This document shows positions 24,690 to 36,206 of a stretch of DNA of 64,000 bases, in pieces (within the stretch, counting starts at the first letter, position 1; each line of letters starts with the position of its first letter). This stretch comes from Cyclina sinensis (lineage: Eukaryota > Mollusca > Bivalvia > Venerida > Veneridae). Below the pieces are notes generated by a model. That model was not told where the DNA came from. It made no database searches and was given only the letters and a program-made list of their open reading frames with translations. The position numbers were made by a program, and so were the translations under genes. The stretch lies in assembly GCA_012932295.1 (NCBI GenBank), contig JAAONU010000061.1:124001-188000 (forward strand), read 5' to 3'.

Positions 24690-27600
24690 GGCCAATTTAG
24701 CAACATTCAGGAATTTGACCTTAAAGGTCAAGGTCAAGTTCAGTTTAACCTTCTCTGGAGGTATTGTCTAAAAGGTAGTTATGTCCAAGCATGAAGACAC
24801 TACATCCATTAACAACAAAGATATAGCCAAGTTAAGTAATGTCAAGGTCATTTAAAGGTCAAGGTAATGCTTGAATTGTATAACACGTTTCTTTTATTCT
24901 CAGTGTTGTTTTGCCCCTGTATAGATCAAGTCCGTCCATAAATAACAAAAGTTTGGCTATTTTAGCAAAATGCAATAATTTGAACTTGACCGTAAAGGTC
25001 TTTTTAAGGTTAAGGTCATACTTGAATAATTTAACATGTAGGTTTTGTCATGAGAATTGTTTTGTCCAAGTAATAATAAAAAAAGAACTAAAAATGACGT
25101 TATGGTCAATATTAGCAAAATTCAATAATTTGACCTTGATAATCAGGGTCATTTGAAGGTCAAGGTCACAGCTGAAGGATTCAATGTATCAGTTTTGTCA
25201 TAAGTGTTGTTTTGTCCCAATCAAATCAAACCATAAATAACAAAAATTTGGCTATTTTAAGCAAAATTCAATAACTTGACCTTAAATGTCAAGGTCATCT
25301 AAAGGTCAAGGTCATACTTATAATAAATTAAAATGTTGGTTTGTTGTTTTATCAAAGTATAAATCAAATCTATAAATAAACAACAGTTATGACAATTTAA
25401 GCAAAATACAATAATGGGACCTTGACTGTCAAGGTCATTTTTAGGGTAAAGGTCACACCTGAATTATTCAACATGTAAGTTTTGTCAAAAGTGTTGTTTT
25501 GTTTAAGTATGAATCAAGTCTAACCATAAATTACACAGTTATGACCAATCTTAGCAAAATACAATAATTTGATCTTGCTAGTCAAGGTCATTTTTAGGTC
25601 AAGGTCTAACTTGAATCAAAATGTCGGATTTGTCAAAAGTATTGTTTTGTCCAAGTATAAATCAAATCCATCAATAAATGACAAAGTAATGACAATTTAA
25701 GCAAATTTCAAACATTTGACATTGACAGTCAAGGTTATTTTTAGGTCATGGTCACATTTGAGTTAAACAACATGTTGGTTTTGTCACAAGTGTTGTTTTG
25801 TCCAAGTATGAATCAATTCCAACAATAAATGACAAAGTTATGGCCAATTGTAGCAAACTTCAATAATTTGACCTTGAAGGTTAAGGTCATTTTAATGTAA
25901 AGTTGATACATGAAAGAATCAAAATGTCAGATTTGTCATAAGTGTTGTTTTGTCCAAGTATGAATCAATTCCATAAGTAAATGAGAAAGGTATGACAATT
26001 TAAACAAAATTCTATCATCTGACCTTGACGGTCTAGGTCATTTTTAGGCTATGGTAATACCTGAGTTATTCAATATGTCAGTTTTGTCATAATTGTTGAT
26101 TTGTCCAAGTATGAATCAAAACCAACCAAAAACAACAAAGTTATGACAATTTAAGCAAACTTTAATTATTTGACCTAGACCTTCATGGTAATTTTAAGGT
26201 TAAGGTCAAATTTGAATAATTTATCTTGTCGGCTTTGCAGTAAGTGTTGTTTTGTCCAAGTCTGATTCAAATCCAACTATAAATAACAAAATTATGGCCA
26301 GTTTTAACAAAATTCAATGATTTGACCTTGACTGTAAAGGTCATTGAAAGGTCAAGGTCAAAATTGAAATAATCATAATGTCGGATTTGTCATAAGTGTT
26401 GTTTAGTCCAAATATGAATCAAATCTATAAATAATTGAGAAAGTTATGACAATTTAAGCAAAATTCAATCATCTGACCTTGACAGTCAAGGTCATTTTAA
26501 GGTCATGGTCACATCTGAGTTATTCAACATGTCGGTTTTTTCATAAGTGTTGTTTTGTCCAAGTCTGATTCAAATCCAACCATAAATTACATAATTATGG
26601 CCAGTTTTAACAAAATTCAATGATTTGACCTTGACTGTCAAGGTCATTTAAAGGTCAAGGTCAAAATTGAAATAATCATAATGTCGGATTTGTCATAAAT
26701 GTTGTTTAGTCCAAGTATGAATAAAATCTATAAATAAATGAGAAAGTTATGACAATTTAAGCAAAATTCAATCATCTGACCTTGACGGTCAAGGTCATTT
26801 TAAGGTCATGGTCATATCTGAGTTATTCAACATGTCGGTTTTTTCGTAAGTGTTGTTTTGTCCAAGTCTGATTCAAATCCAACCATAAATTACATAATTA
26901 TGGCCAGTTTTAACAAAATTCAATGATTTGACCTTGACTGTAAAGGTCATTGAAAGGTCAAGGTCAAAATTGAAATAATCATAATGTCGGATTTGTCATA
27001 AGTGTTGTTTAGTCCAAATATGAATCAAATCTATAAATAATTGAGAAAGTTATGACAATTTAAGCAAAATTCAATCATCTGACCTTGACAGTCAAGGTCA
27101 TTTTAAGGTCATGGTCACATCTGAGTTATTCAACATGTCGGTTTTTTCATAAGTGTTGTTTTGTCCAAGTCTGATTCAAATCCAACCATAAATTACATAA
27201 TTATGGCCAGTTTTAACAAAATTCAATGATTTGACCTGCAATATGAAGGTGACGGTCATTTATGGGTCAAGGTCAAGTTGAGTCTAGTTCACTTGAAGAT
27301 CTTGTCCAAAGGGTTGTTGTGTCTAAGTATGAAGACAATCCACCAATTGATAATTAAGTTATGGCAAATTTTAGCAAAATTCAATAATTTGACCTTGAAG
27401 GTGAAGCCTGAAGGTCATTTATGAGTCAAAGTCAAGTTTAGTCCAGTCTGCTTGAAGATCTTGTCCAAAGGGTTGTTGTGTCCAAGCATGAAGAAATTCC
27501 ACCTATTAATAATAAAGTTATGGCCAATTTTAGCAAAATTAAATATTTTGACCATGAAGGTGAAGGTCATTTATAAGTCAAGGTCAAGTTTAGTCTGGTC

Positions 27601-27925
27601 TGCTTGAAATTCTTGTCCAAAGGGTTGTTGTGTCCAAGAATGAAGAGAATCCACCTACTAATAATAAAGTTATAGCCAATTTTAGCAAAATTCAATATTT
27701 TGACCTTGAATATGAAGGTCATTTAAGAGTCAAGGTCAAGTTTAGTCTGGTCATCTTGAAGGTCTTGTCCAAAGGGTTGTTGTGTCCAAGTATGAAGATA
27801 ATCCATCACAGAATAAAAAAATTATGATCAATGTTAAAGTTTTCGGACAGAAAGGGCAACAGCAACAACACCATGACTATATCAATAACTCGATTTTTTT
27901 TTCAAAAAAAGTCGAGCTAATAAAT
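24690..27925. repeat. 150-bp module array (family C) ending in a hairpin
   Basis: About 20 modules of roughly 150 bp. Each carries TTTGACCTTGACNGTCAAGG, 'GGTCAAGGTCA', 'TTTTGTCATAAGTGTTGTTT' and 'GTCCAAGTATGAATCAAATC'. Between about 26220 and 27240 the modules form a higher-order pattern of about 303 and 606 bp. The end near 27890-27919 is a hairpin (ACTCGATTTTTTT paired with AAAAAAAGTCGAGCT) followed by AATAA. It fills much of the last intron of the SF3A3 pseudogene. Confidence 0.85.
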
Positions 27926-28203
27926 TACATGTAAGCAAATCTTTAGGCCTGTAGATGAGAAACATATGACTTCTTGACCTTGACCTTGGCCACAGGGACC
28001 TGAATTTTGGATGTGACACTCCACCTCAAAATGGTGAACATTTATGCCAAGTTATATTAAAATAAATCAATGCATGTAGAAGTTTTGCTCTGGACAAGCG
28101 GTTTTTTCTGACTTCTAATTGTGACCTTGACCTTTGACTTAGAGACCTGGTTCATGTGCGAGACACTACCCCCATGATGCTGAACACTGGTACCAAGTAT
28201 CAT

Positions 28204-28868
28204 AACAAGAGGGCCATGATGGCCCTAGATCGCTCATCTGAATACTTTTTCTTTGGGTTCGCTGTTGAGCAAACATCAGAACATTTTTAAGATTCTCCCT
28301 ATATAAATCTATATGAATTCAAGTGACCCCCACTGTAGAGCCAATTTTCACTCAAGGGGCATAATTTGAACAAACTTTGTAAATGACCTCTTGCTGATGC
28401 TCCATTAAAAATATCTAAGTTCTATGCTTTGTGGTTTCAGACAAGACGTTTTTTTAAAGTTTTCCCGATATAAGCCTATGTAAAATCAATTGACTCCCGG
28501 GGAAGGGCCAAATTTGACCCCAGGGGCATTATTTGAACAAACTTGATATAGGTCCACTAAACAATGCTACATACCAAATCTTAAGGCTCAGGGCCTTGTG
28601 GCTTCAGGCTTCAGACAAGAAGATTTTCAAAAAATTTTCCTTTCTGTTGCCACAGCAACCAGATTTCTTGATGGAATTCAATTCTTTGAACAACTTTGGT
28701 AGAGCTTCATGCAAGGAATATCCCAGGCATGTTTTGTCAATGTCGACTTAGTGGTTTAGGAGGAGAAGTTGTTCAAGTCAAATTGTTGATGACGCATGCC
28801 AACGGATGCCAGACAATCAATGATCCCAATAGCTCACCTTTGAGCACTTTAGCTCAGGTGAGATAAAA
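28204..28868 (+). repeat. Modular hairpin repeat, family A, short copy
   Basis: The head AACAAGAGGGCCATGATGGC starts at 28204. Two to three modules with 'TTGTGGTTTCAGACAAGA' follow. The tail is AGCTCACCTTTGAGCACTTT, then AGCTCAGGTGAGATAAAA. Head and tail are both present, so this is a compact complete example. Confidence 0.8.
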
Positions 28869-29206
28869 ATCCATCCATACACGTTGAAGATATGCTCTGG
28901 ACAAACAGGTGTATAAAAAGCATCATTCTAAATGTTTCAGAAGTAGCATAAGGTTGGTTACCTTAACATAATATATTACTTAAAGTAATTTATATATTCT
29001 GTTTAACCACAAATTTGAGAACCTGTGTAGCTTTCTGCTTTGTTCTGAATACAAGCTAAGTGCAATTGCATTTACAAGCAAATTTGACCAGTTTACACAG
29101 CCATCTCTCTGAAGCTCACATTTGTTTTCAATCACTTTTAAGACACTTTGGTAAGCTTTGAAGCAAACCTATCATTTGGTTAATAGTCACTTACAGGTAC
29201 ACTTAG

Positions 29207-29262
29207 CTCTGTATCTGGTTTCCATCTTTCTGTTTCCTTTGAAGCTTTGATTTTCTGCCATA
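29207..29262 (-). pseudogene. SF3A3: SF3A3 pseudogene exon with lost splice donor
   Basis: Acceptor TTCTACATAG, then (L)WQKIKASKETERWKPDTE. The expected donor directly after GAG reads CTAAGTG instead of GTAAGTG. Twelve bases further on there is a usable GTAAGTGAC, which would add four codons in frame. Confidence 0.85.
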
Positions 29263-29530
29263 CTATGTAGAAAAAATAAAACCCCAGTAAATATATAACA
29301 TCATACCATGCCTAATCATATCATATCATATCATATCATCAGTTTTCTTTGAAGCTTTGATTTTCTGCCATACTATGTAGACAGAATAAAACCCCAGTAA
29401 ATATATAAAATCATACCATGTCTAATCATATCATATCATCTGTTTCCTTTGAAGCTTTGATTTTCTGCCATACTAAGTAGAAAGACTAAAACCCCAGTAA
29501 ATATTTAATATCATACCATGTCTAATCATA
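29230..29530. repeat. Triplicated exon-border segment, about 105-bp unit
   Basis: Three copies of a block with CTTTGAAGCTTTGATTTTCT, GCCATACTATGTAG and ATAAAACCCCAGTAAATAT start near 29231, 29340 and 29441. The block contains the acceptor and first 40 bases of the SF3A3 exon at 29207-29262. Only the first (lowest-coordinate) copy keeps the rest of the exon. Confidence 0.85.
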
Positions 29531-29640
29531 TCATATCATGTCATATCTAATCATATCAAGTTCTGTCTAATCATATCATGTCGTATCTAATCATATCATG
29601 TTCTGTCTAATCATATCATGTCATTTCATATAATAACACA
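29305..29640. repeat. ATCAT/ATC-type microsatellite stretches
   Basis: Runs of ATCATATCAT and variants such as TCATGTCGTATCTAA separate and follow the triplicated exon-border blocks. Confidence 0.8.
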
Positions 29641-29884
29641 TCAAAATATACAGAAAGAAACATTTTACTTCTGAAAACCCAAGGTATATTTTTCTATTAT
29701 ATAATTCTATTAAGTGTACTTGTAGTCCACTTTTCAATGCATTGAAACATTATATTATTTAGAAGAACTATTAGATTTAATCTAACAATGTGCATACTGC
29801 TTAAATATCATAATTTAACATTTCACCTGTGGTAATAATAAATCTAAAATTCTAAAACACAACTTTCAAGTTACTAGAAGAAAA

Positions 29885-30365
29885 TACTTACATGCTAGAG
29901 CATCTTCTATAGATGTGACAATACTTACATGCTAGAGAATCTTCTATAGATGTGACAATACTTACATGCTAGAGCATCTTCTATAGATGTGACAATACTT
30001 ACATGCTAGAGCATCTTCTATAGATGTGACAATACTTACATGCTAGAGAATCTTCTATAGATGTGACAATACTTACATGCTAGAGCATCTTCTATAGATG
30101 TGACAATACTTACATGCTAGAGCATCTTCTATAGATGTGACAATACTTACATGCTAGAGCATCTTCTATAGATGTGACAATACTTACATGCTAGAGAATC
30201 TTCTATAGATGTGACAATACTTACATGCTAGAGCATCTTCTATAGATGTGACAATACTTACATGCTAGAGCATCTTCTACAGATGTGACAATACTTACAT
30301 GCTAGAGCATCTTCTATAGATGTGACAATACTTACATGCTAGAGCATCTTCTATAGATGTGACAT
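29885..30365. repeat. 37-bp minisatellite made from a splice donor, about 13 copies
   Basis: The unit on the + strand is ATACTTACATGCTAGAGCAT plus CTTCTATAGATGTGACA, almost identical in every copy. On the - strand each unit is the last 29 bases of the SF3A3 exon at 30336-30426, followed by its donor GTAAGTAT. The unit adjoining that exon is the original. Confidence 0.93.
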
Positions 30366-30426
30366 CTGCAAAATGAGCTGTGTTTGGTATACCCAGACAT
30401 CTCATTCCTTGGGCGTGCATCCATCC
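30336..30426 (-). pseudogene. SF3A3: SF3A3 pseudogene exon
   Basis: Acceptor CTGTTTTACAG, 91 nt, donor GTAAGTAT. It encodes [19 protein letters not shown] and [11 protein letters not shown]. Conserved residues at the start are changed (the family has EWRHAHG where this has GWMHAQG), in line with relaxed constraint. Confidence 0.85.
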
Positions 30427-31613
30427 CTGTAAAACAGATGGAATTACATTTGAAAAAGATCAAATCTGAAAGGTTGTCCTACTAAACCAGAACCCAAAAA
30501 CTGTTGATGTGCAGAGAAATTGTGCTATCAAATAAATCAACAACATAAAGGTGTACTGCAAAAAAGATTATTGTTTGGTTCATCTTGTACTTTCTGCTTT
30601 GAGAAAAAGATGCATGACAACAAAAAAATAAAATATTTATTTATTAATAAAGGTAATTAGATTCATTGCTGACTGGAGGAATTGCCATTTCCACTAAATG
30701 AATTTGAAAACAGTATCTCACATAACCTTTCAAGGAGAAAGAGAAATGTCTCAGAGTGAAGAAGCTGACCCTTTGATTAAGAATCTATTTCTTAGCATTT
30801 CAAATTCTACAAAATGCAAATATTGATTAGCCTATCAGTAAAGAACAACAAAATTCAACCAGTCATACTGTACAGAAAGTCTTGTTAATAGCGGCAGATA
30901 CAAATTTGAATAATTTTTCCAACTAGTTTTGATTGTTTTCTAGAATTCAGAAATTATGTATTTATCTTCTTCAAAATACTCCACGGATTCAATAGGTTAC
31001 TATTTCAGTACAATTCAATAGTTCATTCTAAGAGTAATGAAAAATAACTTTATTGAAAAATCCTCATGTCTGTGATGTAATCAAGAGAGCTAAGATGACC
31101 CTGCTCTCGCTCTCCTCAGAATTACTGTTCTAAAGGACAAAAAGGTCAAGGTCATGGAAAGCAGTGGAAGAAAACTCAAGTGCTAACATTACATTCCCTT
31201 ATACTGCTACATAATTTAGTACTAGAGTTTCACAAAGATTGGGACAAAAAAGTGACATCTTGAATATTCGCAAGGTTTTCCACTGTTCTGAACATGTGAT
31301 CAGTATTTGACCCCACATGACCCTGACTAAAAATAATCCTAGAAATCATCAAGATTCTGAACAAATTTAATGTAGAACAGTGCAAAAATGTGACCTTAGT
31401 TTATTACTGATCTGAGCTGTTGAGTTAGTGTTTGATCGCACATGATCCACTACCTCCAAAGTCAACAACTTTCAGGAAGATTTTCTTTAATTAAGCCCAA
31501 ATCTTAACTGTGGCCTGTGGCATGATAACTAATAGGTTGAAAACACAGAACAGATGACAGAAAACATACAATGGCTTATCACAAAAGCTCAAAGTGAGCT
31601 GAAACTGACTTAC
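30427..31613. other. Intron of the SF3A3 pseudogene
   Basis: A+T-rich, with a GAGCTAAGATGACCC module-like fragment around 31087-31600. No other exon or RNA was found. Confidence 0.5.
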
Positions 31614-31720
31614 AGCAAAATGTCTCTGGAATGCCTTTGGTCCTTTCTAGACAACATTACAGCATATCTCAAGCTGATAACTGATGTTTAAACCACAAAG
31701 CTTATCCAATATGGGATTGG
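31614..31720 (-). pseudogene. SF3A3: SF3A3 pseudogene zinc-finger exon, frameshifted and stopped
   Basis: Acceptor GTTTATTTCAG, then PIPYW, a frame change, KLCGLNISYQLEICCN, then TAG, then KGPKAFQRHFA and donor GTAAGTC. In SF3A3 this region holds the C2H2-type finger. Here the first Cys position is Leu, the Gly after the second Cys is Cys, and the Tyr codon before K/RGPKAF is a stop. Confidence 0.88.
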
Positions 31721-31868
31721 CTGAAATAAACAAATCATACAATATGTTTTTTGTTTTTGTTAAGCAAGATGAATCAACATTCTGTACTACACTGAATAAT
31801 TATGTTCAGTTAACATACAAAACAAGGAGTTGTTAACTAAAACTTATCATGATGACATTAGCAAACAA

Positions 31869-33824
31869 AACTAGAGCTATCACTAAATGTGATTAATACC
31901 CCAACAAGACTGCTTTGGAACTGAGGAAGTTATTAGTAACAGAATACTTTGTAAAAGAATTGAAATAGAGTTATGGTTGAGGGCAATTAAAGGTAGTTGT
32001 TGTTCTTGTACATTGCATTTCCTGTCATTGTGCTTGACCATTGTATGAAGTTGCACTAAATTCCAACGAGTAGTTTTCAAGTAATGCTCCAGACAAGGAA
32101 AACCAACAAAGGGCAATTACTGTGCAAATAGAGAAGATGGAGTAATGCCTCTTGTACAATGCACTTCCTGTCATTGTGCTTGATCACTGTATGAAGTTGC
32201 AGTGAATTCCATCCATAAGTTTTCAAGTTATTCTCTGGACAAGGAAAACCAACAAACGGCAATAACTCTGCAAGTAGTGAAGACGGAGTTATGATTCTTG
32301 AACACTGCACTTCCTCTTATTGTGCTTGACCATTCTTTGAAGTTGCATTGAATTCCAACCAGTAGCTCCAGACAAGGAAAACCAACAAAGAGCAATAACT
32401 CTGCAAATAGTAAAGATGGATTGTGATTCTTGAACAATGCACTTTCTCTCATTGTGCTTGACCATTGTTTGAAGTTGCACTGAATTCCAACCAGTAGTTT
32501 TCAAGTTATGCTCCAGACAACGAAAACCAATAAAGGGCAATAACTCTGCAAATAATGAAGATGGCATACCTGCCATAATTTTTCTGGCCATTTCCAGAAT
32601 TTTGATATCGAATTTCCGGGATTTGAGCCGATTTTCCGGGACATTCATATACTTTCAATGCCTTTCCATTGGCAGTACACAAAATTGGACGGGATTCCGT
32701 TTTTGGCGGGAAAAGCCGTGTACGTGTTTCAAATACACATCAGTACCATCAGTTTCATACCTTTTATTTTAGTTGCAAGAGCATAGTAATTATGTAGCAG
32801 TAAACATAATATAATAACTGTGTACCATTGAATAATTAACATCATAAACTTGAATTCAAGTTGAATCACGGGTGTTTGATCACAGCGTCGTCTATGCTTC
32901 GTATTACAAGTATCGGCGCAACTTGATCGAACATTACAATATTAATCACAAATACCTTTTAAACTTACCTTTTCTTTGTCGGACCGATATGTGAAAAACT
33001 CAGTTTAATTTTAAGCAGCATCTCTATCTAAGACAGCAAACAAACCACAAACAAGTTAATTATTTAAAAATCATAGTCTTTGTCAGCAAGGTCAACTTGC
33101 GTTTGCATTAAATTTAATTTTAAGTAGCATCTTTATTAACACCAATTACCGCGGCGACAGTCTTTGAAAGGGGCAGATATCTTACAAATTAATTAATGCA
33201 CCACAGGTCAATAAATCGATAGCCGAAAATTTGACTGGTCTGATCAAAGGTATGCACCTCTTTCATGTTTTCCGGGACATCGGGTGTCTTTCCGGGACGG
33301 GCCCTCAATTTCCAGGACAATCCCGGACGATCCGGGACGTATGGCAGGTATGGAAGATGAAGTTATGATTCTTGAATACTGCACTTCCTCTCATTGTGCT
33401 TGACCATTGTATGAAGTTGCACTGAATTCCAACCAGTTGTTTCCAAGTTATGCTCCAGACAAGGAAAATCAATAAAGGGCAATAACTCTGCAAATAGTAA
33501 AGACAGAGTTATGATTCTTGAACAATGCACTTCCTCTCATTGGGCTTGATCACTGTATGAAGTTGCAATGAATTTCAACCAGTAGTTTTCAAATTATGCT
33601 CTGGACAAGGAAATCCAATAAAGGGCAATAACTCTGCAAATAGTGAAGATGGAGTTATGATTCTTATACACGGCACTTTCTTTCATTGTGCTTGACCATT
33701 GTTTTAAGTTGCACTGAATTCCATCCAGTAGTTTTCAAGTTATGCTCCGGACAGACAGACCACCCACCCAACCAACCCCGGGTGACTCCTATATACCCCC
33801 CAAACTTCGTTTTGGGGGTATAAT
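31869..33824 (+). repeat. Modular hairpin repeat, family D
   Basis: Starts AACTAGAGCTATCACTAAAT, then GTGATTAATACCCC. Modules of about 150 bp with 'AATTCCAACCAGTAGTTTTC', 'GGGCAATAACTCTGCAAATA' and 'GTGCTTGACCATTG' follow. It ends in the hairpin ACCCCCCAAACTTCGTTTTG plus GGGGTATAAT. It is split by a small transposon at 32565-33352. It lies in an intron of the SF3A3 pseudogene. Confidence 0.8.
32565..33352. mobile_element. Non-autonomous DNA transposon, hAT-like, with TIRs and 8-bp target duplication
   Basis: 788 bp bounded by perfect 13-bp terminal inverted repeats, CATACCTGCCATA at 32565-32577 and TATGGCAGGTATG at 33340-33352. Flanks are GAAGATGG (32557-32564) and GAAGATGA (33353-33360), an 8-bp duplication with one change. 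The sister modules nearby read GAAGATGGAGTTATG without interruption, giving the empty site. The interior has no coding capacity and carries TTCCGGGACAT-like words near both ends. An 8-bp duplication suggests the hAT superfamily; the family is not otherwise identified. Confidence 0.85.
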
Positions 33825-34018
33825 GAAATCAACCAAATTTACATTAAACATCTTTTTGCCACTCAAGAGAGGGTCATATTCATATCAGGTATCAAACCAA
33901 TATCTGTATGACAACATTAGTTAACAATTCAAAGCCACTATTTTTACAAATACTTAACAATTATTTCAGCTGCATACAAAATGTCTATCTAGATATGGTC
34001 TTCCTTATTCATATTTAC

Positions 34019-34256
34019 CTTCCCATCCCAGCAGATTGGGAGATTTTTCGGGTTATATGGGACATCATCATCATTTTCATCACTGTCAGCATTCATGTCT
34101 TCTGCATCTGACTCCACCCTCTCCTCTCCTGTACTTGCTTGTTTACATATCATGTTCTCATGTATGGCTGCACATACACTGTTCACTGAGAATTTCAGCA
34201 AATCTGTACACTTGTGATTCAAGAGCAGCTATTTCTTTCTGCTTTTCACCCTCTCT
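34019..34256 (-). pseudogene. SF3A3: SF3A3 pseudogene, first visible exon, frameshifted
   Basis: Acceptor TTTTTCATTACAG, then REGEKQKEIAALESQVY, RFAEILSEQ, a frame change, then HENMICKQASTGEER, an acidic stretch and PYNPKNLPICWDGK before the donor GTAAAT. In intact SF3A3 these pieces are read in one frame. Arg-to-Cys and Arg-to-Ser changes fit mutation of former CpG codons. Confidence 0.88.
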
Positions 34257-34461
34257 CTGTAATGAAAAACATATGCTTATTTCAACATTTCACTGTTCTA
34301 CACATTACATTACAAATATGTTCTTAATGCGAAGGTTTCACAATACCTGTCTGAGGGTCATGACATATGAAAACTCCAGGCTTTACATATTCTTTAAGGG
34401 GGAGGAAATCTGTTTTACTGCATAGATGTGTAACTGGTGTTAACTGGTAACAAAGGGAAAA

Positions 34462-36093
34462 AATGGGCCTGGGTGGCTCACCTGACTTTTTACTACAGAG
34501 TGCAAAAAAAGCCCATTATGCACATCTACACTTACTGGTGAACATGTATACCAGGTTTCATATCAACAGCCCTGTATAAATGTGAAAGTAGTTCATGCCA
34601 CAAGATTTCTTCTACAAACCGATCAAGCAACTGACTGTAAGATGACTCATGTATACCCCAGCAACAAAGTTTGGTGGGGTTCTCATAAGCTTTTCAAAGT
34701 TGTCCAATAAAGACACAAGGGAAAAATAAGCCAAATTAACCCTGGCAGCCATGTTTCTTTACAGATCACAATAAATTTTACAATTTATATACAGGGTCAC
34801 CTAAGCAACATATATGCCAAATTATTTTCAAATTGGACTTGCAGTGTCTAAGTAGAAGATTTTTTAAGATTTCCATAAAACATGACAAAAAAGGAAAAAT
34901 AATCCCCTACCCTTGGCAGCTATGTTATTATGGATTGAAATCTATTTTAAAATTTACTAGTATATAGAAGTTCATACAAGGAACACTTCTGCCAAATTAT
35001 TTTCAAGTCAGGCCAGGAGTTTCTGAGAAAAAGAACTTTGAAGTTTTTCCTAACAGTTCCATGGTAACAAAAATTCTGCATGGAATTTCATTTCTTATAT
35101 GATTTTGAAATCGAACCATCTAAGGATCATTCCTGTGAAGTCTTAATGTAACTGGCCTATTGGCTTTAGAGAAGAAGATTTATGAAATCTTTTCCTATAT
35201 GGCCAATACGAACCTCTGAGATTTTTGTACAGGTCCACTAGATGATGCTACAAACCAAACATCTAAACTCTAGGCCCTGTGAATTCTGACTTGAAGATTT
35301 TTAAAGATTTCCTAAAAGCTCTGTGCAAAATGAAGTAACCCCTAGGGTGGTGCCAATTCTTACCCCAGAGCCATGATTTATATGATTTTGCTAGATGCCC
35401 ACTAGATGATACTACATATTAATATCTAAGCTCAAGGCCCTGTGGTTTCAGACAAGAAAACTTTTAAGATTTCCTACAAAAGTCTTTGCAAAATGAAGTA
35501 AACCTTGGGTGGGGTCAGTTCTATCCACAGAGTCATGATTTAAATGATATTGGTTGAGGTCCACTAGATGATACTACAAACCAAATATCTAAGCTCTAGG
35601 CCCTATGGTTTCAGACTGGAATTCAAGATTTTCTTATAAAGGTCTATGTAAAATCAAATAACCCCTTAGGTGGGGCGAATTCTGACCACAGAGCTATGAT
35701 TTATTTGATTTTGGTAGTGGTCCACTAGATGATAAAAGTCTAGGAAAAAATGAAGTGACCCACTGAGTGGGATGAATTCTGTTCCAAGAGCCATAAATTA
35801 AATAATCCACTTCATGATTCTGCAAAGCAAATATATATGCTCTAGGTTGTGTGGTTTCAGACAAGAAAATCTTTAAAATCTTTCCTTTCAGTTGCCATTG
35901 CAAGCAGAGTTCTGCATGGAATTCCATTTTTTATATGATTTTGAAAGCAGACTAGACAAAGATCATTCCAGTGAAGTTTTGTTGCAACTGACCCAGTGGT
36001 AAAGTAGAAGATGTTGTATGAAGTAAATTGTGGACAATAGACAGAGTGACAAAAGAGCATACTAAAAGCTAAACCTTTGGTAAGGTGAGCTAA
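34462..36093 (+). repeat. Modular hairpin repeat, family A, diverged
   Basis: The head is worn (GGGCCTGGGTGGCTCACCTG at 34465). Six or more modules of about 170 bp carry 'GGCCCTGTGGTTTCAGAC', 'CCACTAGATGATACTACA' and 'AAATGAAGTAACCCC'. The tail is AACCTTTGGTAAGGTGAGCT plus AAAA. Confidence 0.7.
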
Positions 36094-36206
36094 AAATGCA
36101 CAGCAACAAATCTGACTCAAACCTCTGACATTCAGCTTATCATACAGACCCTATCAAGGCTGTCCCAGTACAGCAACTGCCAATCATGTACAAGAGCAAG
36201 TTACAC

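Larger units (their letters stand above)
24069..34256 (-). pseudogene. SF3A3: SF3A3 (splicing factor 3A subunit 3) 3' part, disrupted, introns retained
   Basis: Five exons on the - strand match the last 40% of SF3A3, a U2 snRNP protein: 34019-34256, 31614-31720, 30336-30426, 29207-29262 and 24069-24146. Diagnostic pieces are [42 protein letters not shown] and GNVVNRKTYEVMKRQGLL before TAG. Lesions: a frameshift after EILSEQ in the first exon; a small frame-changing deletion after PIPYW, a lost zinc-ligand Cys (Leu in its place) and an in-frame TAG just before KGPKAF in the second; and a donor changed from GAG|GTAAGT to GAG|CTAAGT at 29206. Several Arg codons have become Cys, as expected from CGT-to-TGT decay. 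Retained introns point to a duplicated rather than processed copy. No N-terminal exons are visible further upstream in the window. A functional copy is expected elsewhere in the genome. Confidence 0.88.

Noticed and set aside
28204..28868. GGGCCATGATGGCCC palindrome as a CRISPR-like or attachment site
   Set aside because: It is the head hairpin of an interspersed eukaryotic repeat; no spacer array or integrase is nearby.
32077..33493. Several overlapping - strand frames with CWFSLSG- or LPFVGFPCLE-like repeats
   Set aside because: Translations of family D modules; the repeats explain them fully.
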